A DNA stretch of 9,315 bases, from contig JAISYD010000265.1 of assembly GCA_031270145.1 (NCBI GenBank), forward strand, positions 1 through 9,315, given 5' to 3'. The notes beneath the pieces were generated by a model, which saw only the letters and a program-made list of their open reading frames with translations, was not told the origin of the DNA and searched no databases. Shown piece after piece: positions 1 to 5,752 of this stretch (within the stretch, counting starts at the first letter, position 1; every line of letters begins with the position of its first letter). This stretch comes from Planctomycetota bacterium. GTDB lineage: Bacteria; Planctomycetota; SZUA-567. A program made the translations under genes and the position numbers.

Positions 1-2
1 CG

Positions 3-185
3 AATCCCGGGCGGCTGCTGGGAGAGATGCCTGTGGATTTTCCCCGGCCTCGATCCTCGGAAACATTTTTCGCCTCGGACAGGTTCCGGGCGCTTCGCGG
101 GGAGATAAGCGAATACTACCTCCGCGACACTCGGTGGCAGCTTTCCGACAGCGTCAGGGTGGAAACTCCCGGAGAGGGGATTTGA
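3..185 (+). CDS. ABC transporter ATP-binding protein, C-terminal fragment (TauB/SsuB type)
   Basis: This is the last 60 codons of a gene that starts before the window; the frame is open from base 3 and ends at TGA 183-185. The fragment begins NPGRLLGEM and continues PVDFPRPRSSETF, which matches the tail of TauB/SsuB/NrtD-type ATPases, where a 'PGRI ... lPRPR' segment follows the H-loop. The Walker A, Walker B and signature motifs would lie upstream and cannot be seen. The protein would power import at the cytoplasmic face of the membrane. The permease starts one base after the stop, so the two genes are almost certainly cotranscribed and translationally coupled. The call rests on this short tail plus the adjacent cognate permease. 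The exact substrate class cannot be told from the fragment. Confidence 0.8.
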   Translation, partial: NPGRLLGEMPVDFPRPRSSETFFASDRFRALRGEISEYYLRDTRWQLSDSVRVETPGEGI

Positions 186-186
186 C

Positions 187-993
187 ATGACCGCGCGTAC
201 GGATTTTCCCGCTTTGGAGACCGGTCGGATCGGCGGCGGCCTAGCGGCGCGATTGATCCATTCCTCCCTGGGACTGATCATGTTCGTCCTGGTTCTCGTC
301 GCCTGGGAACTGGTCACCCGGCTGTTGCCGGCCAAGCACCTGTATCTTTTCCCGACCCCGGCCGCCACGGTCGGGGCTTTGTGGGACTCGCTGCCCGAAC
401 TTTTCATCGGCACTTGGATGTCGTCGCTCATCCTGCTTCCCGGCTATGCCGGAGCGGCGGCCCTTGGCGTGGCCTGGGGACTCCTGATCGGCAGCGTCGG
501 CTGGCTGCGGGCGATATTCATCCCCTTTGCCCGGGTGGCGGCGCCGGTGCCGCCGACCATCTACATTCCCTACGCCATCGCCCTGCTGCCCACATTTCGC
601 GCCTCGGCCATTTTCATCGTACTCGCGGCCGCCTTCTGGCCGATTTTCATGAACGCCACCGCCGGGGCGCTGGCCGTACCCGAACGGCATCGGGACAACG
701 CCCGGGTTCTTGGCTTCGGCCGGCTGGAATACCTGCGGCGGGTGGCTTTTCCCGCCGCCCTGCCCTTCATCTTCAACGGCATGGGCGTGGGGTTGGGGAT
801 GTCCTTCATCATGCTGACCGTGGCCGAACTCTTCGGCGCCAGCCACGGCCTCGGACGGTTCGTGCAATACTATGCCGATTTTGCCGATTATCCCCGCATG
901 GTCGCCGGCATCCTGTATACCGGCCTTGTCACCTTTCTGTCCATGACGGCCTTGGGGAGGCTGGAGCGTCGGCTGGTCTTCTGGCCGCACTGA
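187..993 (+). CDS. ABC transporter permease (TauC/SsuC/NMT1-type importer)
   Basis: A 268-residue inner-membrane permease of the BPD_transp_1 family, the usual length for TauC/SsuC/ThiX-type proteins. A short cytoplasmic N-terminus leads to a first membrane segment at about residues 27-46. Further hydrophobic segments lie near 79-103, 107-133, 138-160, 195-215 and 237-257. The cytoplasmic EAA loop that docks on the ATPase is visible at about 171-193 (ARVLGFGRLEYLRRVAFPAALP). The ATG at 187 is preceded by GGAGAGGGGA (171-180) with a suitable spacer and lies one base after the ATPase stop. The matching binding protein is not next door: it is encoded at 4580-5683, beyond three corrinoid methyl-transfer genes. 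This suggests the importer feeds that pathway. The family handles sulfonates, nitrate, pyrimidine precursors and other small organic ions, so the substrate stays open. Confidence 0.9.
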   Translation: MTARTDFPALETGRIGGGLAARLIHSSLGLIMFVLVLVAWELVTRLLPAKHLYLFPTPAATVGALWDSLPELFIGTWMSSLILLPGYAGAAALGVAWGLLIGSVGWLRAIFIPFARVAAPVPPTIYIPYAIALLPTFRASAIFIVLAAAFWPIFMNATAGALAVPERHRDNARVLGFGRLEYLRRVAFPAALPFIFNGMGVGLGMSFIMLTVAELFGASHGLGRFVQYYADFADYPRMVAGILYTGLVTFLSMTALGRLERRLVFWPH

Positions 994-1059
994 CGAAGGT
1001 GGAACGGGACGACCAACAAGGAGATTAGCCAAAGCGGCATTCGCGGCCGGCCTGTGGCC

Positions 1060-1081
1060 TTTCAGTCGGCGCGGACTGAAA
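1060..1081 (+). other. Perfect 8-bp inverted repeat between permease and corrinoid gene
   Basis: TTTCAGTC (1060-1067) and GACTGAAA (1074-1081) are exact reverse complements around the 6-base loop GGCGCG. The element lies in the 172-base gap between the permease stop and the corrinoid-protein start. No T-run follows (the next bases are CTTCGGG), so it is not a standard intrinsic terminator. It could be an mRNA processing or stability hairpin, or a dyad bound by a regulator. The pairing is seen directly; the role is inference. Confidence 0.5.
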
Positions 1082-1137
1082 CTTCGGGATGTATTGTTAC
1101 GATGCGCCCGGGGCGGCGTGAAACACCTCTCGGGATG

Positions 1138-1152
1138 CGGCCGGAACGGCCG
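1138..1152 (+). promoter_or_regulatory. Small hairpin abutting the corrinoid-gene ribosome binding site
   Basis: CGGCCG (1138-1143) pairs perfectly with CGGCCG (1147-1152) around a GAA triloop. The downstream arm ends at the first G of the purine-rich Shine-Dalgarno stretch GGAAAGGGG (1152-1160) that serves the ATG at 1166. A stable stem at this place could affect ribosome access or protect the 5' end of a processed transcript. In such GC-rich DNA a 6-bp palindrome is not rare, so a regulatory role is only a possibility. Confidence 0.35.
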
Positions 1153-1165
1153 GAAAGGGGAAAGC

Positions 1166-1852
1166 ATGGCCAGGGACAAGGGGGAGATACTGCTGGGTCT
1201 TTCCGACGCGGTTGTGAACATGGAGGAGGACAAGGCGGTCGAATGCGCCAACGAGGCGGTCAACGGCGGGATCGACGCCTACGAGGCGGTGGACAAGGGG
1301 CTGGCCGACGGCATGGATCGGGCGGGAAAATTGTTCGAGGAGGATGAATACTTTGTTCCCGAGCTGCTTATCGCCGCCGACGCCATGTACGCCGGTCTCG
1401 ACGTGTTGCGCCCGCATATCAGGACGGACGGGGGAAACGTCCCGGCCAGGGCCGTGATCGGCGTGGTCGAAGGGGATACCCACGACATCGGGAAAATTCT
1501 GGTGAAGATCATCCTGGAGGCCAAGGGATTTAAGGTGGCGGATCTCGGCCGGGACGTGCCGGCGGCCGATTTCGTCGCCAAGGCCAAGGAAATCGGGGCG
1601 GAGATCATCGGCATTTCCACCCTGATGACGACCACCATGTCCGACATGGCCAAGGTGGTGGAATTGCTGGAAGCGTCCGGGGAGCGCGAGAAGTACAAGG
1701 TGATGGTCGGCGGCGCCCCCATCTCGGCCGGTTTCGCGAAAAAAATCCGCGCCGACGGCTATTCCGCAAACGCCATCGAGGCTGGCGAATTGGCGGTGCG
1801 CCTCGTGGCGGAGTTGCGGGCGCGCGACCGGGGAAAGGCGGTGTCGGCGTGA
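1166..1852 (+). CDS. Corrinoid (B12-binding) methyl-carrier protein, MtaC/MtbC type
   Basis: A 228-residue cytoplasmic protein that carries a methyl group on a cobalt corrinoid between two methyltransferases. Residues 1-90 form the helical cap (B12-binding-2) domain and include the typical 'DEYFVPELLIAADAM' segment. From about 94 comes the Rossmann-like B12-binding domain with the base-off/His-on signature D104-x-H106-x-x-G109 (GDTHDIGK). H106 is the expected lower cobalt ligand. The S151-x-L motif (STLMTTTM) and the GG motif (VGGAPIS, 182-183), which cradle the nucleotide tail, are also present. Length and layout match MtaC, MtbC and MttC. The frame stays open upstream to a TTG at 1094, but the ATG at 1166, after GGAAAGGGG, fits family length. 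Its stop overlaps the next gene's start (GTGA). The substrate specificity of such carriers is set by partner proteins, not visible motifs. Confidence 0.95.
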   Translation: MARDKGEILLGLSDAVVNMEEDKAVECANEAVNGGIDAYEAVDKGLADGMDRAGKLFEEDEYFVPELLIAADAMYAGLDVLRPHIRTDGGNVPARAVIGVVEGDTHDIGKILVKIILEAKGFKVADLGRDVPAADFVAKAKEIGAEIIGISTLMTTTMSDMAKVVELLEASGEREKYKVMVGGAPISAGFAKKIRADGYSANAIEAGELAVRLVAELRARDRGKAVSA

Positions 1853-2889
1853 CCGCTGTCGCGAAACTGTCTCCCCGCGAAAGGCTTCTCCGGACGCTTG
1901 AGCGCCGGTCGGTGGATCGTCCCCCCGTCGCCTGCATGGGCGGAATGATGAATGCCGCCGTGGTGGAGATCGTGGAGAACGGCGAAGCGAGCCTGCCGGC
2001 CGCGCATTTCGACCCCGTGAAAATGGCCAGGCTCGCTCTGGCGGTGGCCGAGCGAAGCGGTTTCGAGAATGTTGCCGTGCCGTTTTGTATGACGGTGGAA
2101 CCGGAAGCGCTGGGAAGCGAGATCAATCCCGGGAGCGTTTCCTGCGAACCGAAGGTCGCACGGGAGCGGTACGCTTCGGTCGAGGAGGTTCCGGACATCG
2201 ATATCCGGGCGGCCCTGTCCGCCGGCCGGGTACCGGTTGTCCTGAAGGCGCTTTCCCTGTTGCGGGCGGAGTTGCGGGCGGAAAAAAGGGAACTCCCCCT
2301 GGTGGTCAGCTTGTCCGGGCCGATCAGCACCGCCGCCGCCATCGTGGATCCGCCGACGTTTTTCAAGGAGTTGCGGAAAAAAAGGGAGGCGGCGCACCGG
2401 GCGATCGGCCGGGTGACGGATTTCCTCTCCGCCTATGCCGTGAAGGCGATCGAAGCCGGGGCCGAGGTGGTGGCGATCGGCGATCCAAGCGCCACGGGAG
2501 AAATACTCGGACCGGCCCTTTTCGAGGAGTTTGCGGTCTGTTTCAACCGGCGCCTGGTGGAGGCGGCGCGAAAAGCCGGAGCCGGCACCATCGTGCACAT
2601 CTGCGGCGACACGAATCGATGTCGCCGGCATTGGCCCGCAATCGGCGCCGCGGCCGTCAGCGTCGACGCCATGATCAATATCGTCAAGTTGAAGGAGGAA
2701 TTCCCGGAATTGCGCACCATGGGCAACGTCAGCACCTTTTTATTGGAAATGGGGACGCCCGGACAGGTGGCGGCGCGTGTCCGGCAATTGATCGCCGGGG
2801 GCGTGGACATCATCGCGCCCGCCTGCGGACTAAGCACCTCCACCCGGCTGGAGATGATCCGGGCGCTTACCGACGCGGTGAAGGGATAG
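1849..2889 (+). CDS. MtaA-like UroD-superfamily corrinoid methyltransferase
   Basis: A 346-residue TIM-barrel protein of the UroD superfamily, MtaA/MtbA/CmuA branch, which exchanges methyl groups between a corrinoid protein and a thiol or other acceptor using zinc. The expected zinc ligands are present as H250-x-C252 (VHICGDT) and C326 (APACGLS). Several stretches resemble methanogen MtaA: 'HFDPVKMARLAL', 'VPFCMTVEPEALG', 'GRVPVVLKAL', 'AIGDPSATGEILGP' and the GNV segment near 292. The HemE N-terminal active-site signature is absent, so it is not haem-pathway uroporphyrinogen decarboxylase. It starts with GTG, which overlaps the corrinoid-protein stop by four bases (GTGA), with GGGGAAAGG upstream; this points to coupled translation and a direct partnership. 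In methanogens MtaA methylates coenzyme M. The acceptor in a bacterium is uncertain, so that part of the role is inference. Confidence 0.9.
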   Translation: MTAVAKLSPRERLLRTLERRSVDRPPVACMGGMMNAAVVEIVENGEASLPAAHFDPVKMARLALAVAERSGFENVAVPFCMTVEPEALGSEINPGSVSCEPKVARERYASVEEVPDIDIRAALSAGRVPVVLKALSLLRAELRAEKRELPLVVSLSGPISTAAAIVDPPTFFKELRKKREAAHRAIGRVTDFLSAYAVKAIEAGAEVVAIGDPSATGEILGPALFEEFAVCFNRRLVEAARKAGAGTIVHICGDTNRCRRHWPAIGAAAVSVDAMINIVKLKEEFPELRTMGNVSTFLLEMGTPGQVAARVRQLIAGGVDIIAPACGLSTSTRLEMIRALTDAVKG

Positions 2890-2900
2890 GAAACGCGATC

Positions 2901-4610
2901 ATGCCGGAAATCACTTTTCTCTCGGAGGGGATCCGCATCTCCATCCTCGAGGGCCAGACCATCCTCGACGCCGCCCGCGCCGCCGGGGTTATCCTGGAAA
3001 CTCCCTGCAACGCGGCCGGGATCTGCGGCAAGTGCCTGGTGCGGGTGGTGTCCGGCCGGGCCGAACCCTTGCGGCCGGCCGGGGCGAACTGCCGCCATTT
3101 TCCCCCTCCCGGCCTGGTTCTGGCCTGCCAGTCCGGGGCGGCGGGCGATCTGGCGGTGGAGCATGCCGGCGGAATGGAATCGGGATTGCAAATACATGCC
3201 GGAGGCGAATCCGTTGATTTTTCCCTCTCCCCCCGGATTGCAAAACGACATGACCGGGCGGCCGGCATCACTCGTATTTTCGCGGGAGAAAGCGAAATCG
3301 GCGCCGAGGAAGGCGACACGGAAGGAAATCTTCTGGGATTCGCCGTGGACATAGGCACCACCACCTTGGCGGCGGCGCTGATCGATCTCGCGACCGGAGA
3401 GGAGCTGGCCGCCGTCTCATGCCTCAATCCCCAGACCGTCCACGCCCACGATGTTCTCGGACGCATCCAGTTCGCCTCCGGGGACGGCGGATTCGCGCGG
3501 CTGCATTCCGAGGCGGCGGGGGCGGTGAACGCCTTGCTTGGGGAGGCGCTTAGCAAGGCCGGCGCCAGGCGCGAGGACGTCTACGAGGCGGTGTACAGCG
3601 GCAACGCCTGCATGATGCACCTGGCGGTAGGCCGGAACCCGGCCGGGTTGGGGAGGCATCCCTACAAACCGTCCTTCCGGGGACACGTCTCGTTCGCCGC
3701 CTCGGACGCCGGGCTCGCCATCGCGCCGTGCGGCCAGGTGTACGTGCCGCCGTTCATTTCCGGCCACGTTGGGGCCGACATCGTCAGCGGCCTCGCCGCC
3801 GTCGGCCTGGAAAAGCGCTTCGGCGCCGTCCTTTTCATCGACATCGGCACCAACGGCGAAATGGTCCTGGCCAGGGACGGGACGCTCGTCGCCTCGTCCA
3901 CAGCGGCCGGGCCGGCCTTCGAGGGCATGAACATATCGTCCGGTATGCGGGCGGCCGAGGGGGCGATAGAGGCGTTTGAACTGGCGCCGGACGGAACGGC
4001 CGAGATAAGGACCATCGGCGGCTCCAGGCCGATCGGCGTCTGCGGCAGCGGCCTTATGGACATTGTGGCGGAACTGGCGTTTCGCGGCGGAATCGAGGCA
4101 AACGGCCGCTTTGCCGACGTTCGTTCCTCCCCTTTCGCCGGCCGGATTGAGCTAGCGGGAGGAAAGCGCCGCCTCCGCCTCGCCGATCGGGTCTACCTCA
4201 CCCAGAAGGACATCCGGCAAGTGCAGCTTGCCAAGGCCGCCATCCGCTCCGGCCTCGATATCCTGCTTGCCAAGGCCGGATTGGAGGCCGGGGATGTGAG
4301 TGAGGTTCTGATCGCCGGTTCCTTCGGATACCACCTGCGGAAGGAAAGCCTGGTCCGCCTCGGCCTTCTGCCGCCCGTTCTCGGGGATCGCGTGCGCTTC
4401 GTCGGCAATACCTCGATGGCGGGGGCGAAGTTGTTCCTGTGCGAATACGGGGCGAGGAAGAAAGCGTTCGATCTGGCCGCCGGCGTCGAGGATTTCAACC
4501 TGGCGGATTCGCCCGAGTTCCAAAAATTCTTTGTGAAGGCAATGTCGTTTCCGGGAAAACAAGAAAAGGAGGGAGTGCCATGCTTTATCGAACAAGGGGT
4601 TCCGGCGTGA
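2901..4610 (+). CDS. RACo-type ATP-dependent reductive activator of corrinoid protein
   Basis: A 569-residue cytoplasmic protein. Residues 1-80 form a plant-type [2Fe-2S] ferredoxin domain with the C36-x5-C42-x2-C45-x30-C76 ligand pattern (CNAAGICGKC ... LACQS). After a linker, an ASKHA-fold region begins at about 145. Its phosphate-binding motifs are DIGTTT (150-155) and DIGTNGE (314-320), with a later IAGSFGYHLR (471-480) and VGNTSMAGA (501-509). This order is that of RACo (DUF4445), which uses ATP to drive one-electron reduction of inactive Co(II) corrinoid to Co(I). RamA is different: it carries C-terminal [4Fe-4S] clusters. Typical RACo proteins are somewhat longer. The frame is open well upstream, through the methyltransferase gene, but the ATG at 2901 gives the proper ferredoxin N-terminus and lies 11 bases after that gene's stop. 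The last 31 bases overlap the next gene if it starts at 4580. Confidence 0.93.
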   Translation: MPEITFLSEGIRISILEGQTILDAARAAGVILETPCNAAGICGKCLVRVVSGRAEPLRPAGANCRHFPPPGLVLACQSGAAGDLAVEHAGGMESGLQIHAGGESVDFSLSPRIAKRHDRAAGITRIFAGESEIGAEEGDTEGNLLGFAVDIGTTTLAAALIDLATGEELAAVSCLNPQTVHAHDVLGRIQFASGDGGFARLHSEAAGAVNALLGEALSKAGARREDVYEAVYSGNACMMHLAVGRNPAGLGRHPYKPSFRGHVSFAASDAGLAIAPCGQVYVPPFISGHVGADIVSGLAAVGLEKRFGAVLFIDIGTNGEMVLARDGTLVASSTAAGPAFEGMNISSGMRAAEGAIEAFELAPDGTAEIRTIGGSRPIGVCGSGLMDIVAELAFRGGIEANGRFADVRSSPFAGRIELAGGKRRLRLADRVYLTQKDIRQVQLAKAAIRSGLDILLAKAGLEAGDVSEVLIAGSFGYHLRKESLVRLGLLPPVLGDRVRFVGNTSMAGAKLFLCEYGARKKAFDLAAGVEDFNLADSPEFQKFFVKAMSFPGKQEKEGVPCFIEQGVPA

Positions 4611-5683
4611 AGACGCGAGTGTTTTCCGTCGCCGCCGCGTTTTTCCTGGCGGCCTCGGCCGTCGCCTTCGGCCGGGCCGGATCGGCGGAACGGGTGGTTG
4701 TCGGGTATATTCCCGTCACCGGGGATGCGAAGTTCTTCGTGGCCAAGGAGCGCGGCTTTTTCGCCGACGAGGGCCTGGATGTGGAATTGCTCGAGTTCCA
4801 GAACTCGGCCGACGGCCTGGCCGCCATCCGGGCCGGCAAGCTGGACACCGGGGCCTTTGGAACCGTCGCTCCCCTGATCCATATCTCCAAGGGCGCCGAC
4901 CTCCGCATTATTGGCGGCATTATGGGAGAAGACACCTCGATCATAACAACGCCGGAGAAGGCCGGCGCAATCCGGAGCGCCGCCGACCTCAAGGGCAGTA
5001 AAATCGCCACCATTCGTTTGTCCACCAGCGATGCGGTGCTGCGCGGCGCCTTGCACAACGCCGGCCTGTCGTGGAAAAACGATGTGGAGATCGCCGAATT
5101 GAAAAACCCGCCGGCCGTTCTTGAGGCGGTCAAGAGCGGGGAGGTCGACCTGGGCGTGGTCTGGGGGCCGTTCGATCTCCAGGCCGCGAAACAGGGACTG
5201 GTGGCGGTGCTCAATTCCCGTCAGCTCCTGCCGGGCCACCCCTGCTGCAGGCTTTCGGTGACGGGCGAGAATTTTGAGGGCAGAAAAGATGTCTGGACCC
5301 GGTTCCTTCGGGCCATCCTCAAGGCGGAACGATATGCCAAGGCGGACGAATCGCATCGTGACGATACGGTGGACATCATCCTGAAATACTCGAAGCTGGA
5401 TCGCGACATTATCAAGAACGGCTATTACCATGGCATTCTTGACCAGACGAGCGATCCCAACTTCCGGGGACTCCTGGATTTTTGGGACATCCTGCTTGCC
5501 GCCGAATACATCGTTTTTTCGAACGAGAATCCCGATCCCGCCCGTTTCGTCGAAACCGCTCCCTACCTCGACGCCCTTGCCAGCTTGCGGCGGGAGGAAC
5601 CGGGCGACGCCTTCTGGAAAGAGACCGAGGAACTTGTTTCCGAAAGGAACAAGGGGCAGGCCGGCGGCGGGCGTGCCCGCTGA
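4580..5683 (+). CDS. ABC transporter periplasmic substrate-binding protein (NMT1/TauA/SsuA type)
   Basis: A 367-residue exported binding protein. The N-terminus has Lys/Arg residues, then a hydrophobic core (VFSVAAAFFLAASAVAF, about 14-30) and a likely signal-peptidase site near GRAGSA. There is no lipobox. The mature part starts VVVGYIPVTGDAKFFVAKE, followed by 'GFFADEGLDVELLEF', the classic NMT1/SsuA-like opening, and a second-lobe 'VDLGVVWGPFDLQAAKQG'. It should capture the ligand for the permease at 187-993. The chosen ATG has a strong GGAGG (4568-4572) seven bases away. An in-frame GTG at 4607 overlaps the activator's stop (GTGA) and has its own AAGGGG, so it is a real alternative that also keeps the signal peptide. 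An odd vicinal pair C222-C223 lies in 'GHPCCRLS'. The ligand is unknown; the context suggests a small methylated compound. Confidence 0.88.
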   Translation: MLYRTRGSGVKTRVFSVAAAFFLAASAVAFGRAGSAERVVVGYIPVTGDAKFFVAKERGFFADEGLDVELLEFQNSADGLAAIRAGKLDTGAFGTVAPLIHISKGADLRIIGGIMGEDTSIITTPEKAGAIRSAADLKGSKIATIRLSTSDAVLRGALHNAGLSWKNDVEIAELKNPPAVLEAVKSGEVDLGVVWGPFDLQAAKQGLVAVLNSRQLLPGHPCCRLSVTGENFEGRKDVWTRFLRAILKAERYAKADESHRDDTVDIILKYSKLDRDIIKNGYYHGILDQTSDPNFRGLLDFWDILLAAEYIVFSNENPDPARFVETAPYLDALASLRREEPGDAFWKETEELVSERNKGQAGGGRAR

Positions 5684-5697
5684 ACCGATGTGCGGCC

Positions 5698-5732
5698 GCC
5701 GGCGCCGATTCCGCTGCCGGTTCGGCGCCGGC
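5698..5732 (+). promoter_or_regulatory. Perfect 11-bp stem hairpin before the second methyltransferase
   Basis: GCCGGCGCCGA (5698-5708) is the exact reverse complement of TCGGCGCCGGC (5722-5732), with a 13-base loop. It fills most of the 69-base gap between the binding-protein stop (5683) and the ATG at 5753. No T-run follows, so it is not a complete intrinsic terminator. It may be an intercistronic hairpin that sets mRNA decay or lowers expression of the last gene, or a folded element that partly limits access to the weak ribosome site GGAAAG (5739-5744). The stem is seen directly; its role is inference. Confidence 0.6.
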
Positions 5733-5752
5733 TTGAATGGAAAGATATCTTT

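Noticed and set aside
1094..1165. A TTG start 24 codons upstream for the corrinoid protein
   Set aside because: The extension is not like the family, it has no ribosome site, and it covers the hairpin and Shine-Dalgarno that serve ATG 1166.
994..1165. A cobalamin riboswitch before the corrinoid gene
   Set aside because: The conserved B12-box and core strings could not be found here or in 6845-7310. The visible dyads do not resemble the riboswitch core. A covariance-model scan would settle it.
2085..2900. An N-terminal extension of the activator through the first methyltransferase gene
   Set aside because: The extra 272 residues are a low-complexity Gly/Arg-rich read of the methyltransferase in another frame. 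The ferredoxin domain begins properly at ATG 2901.
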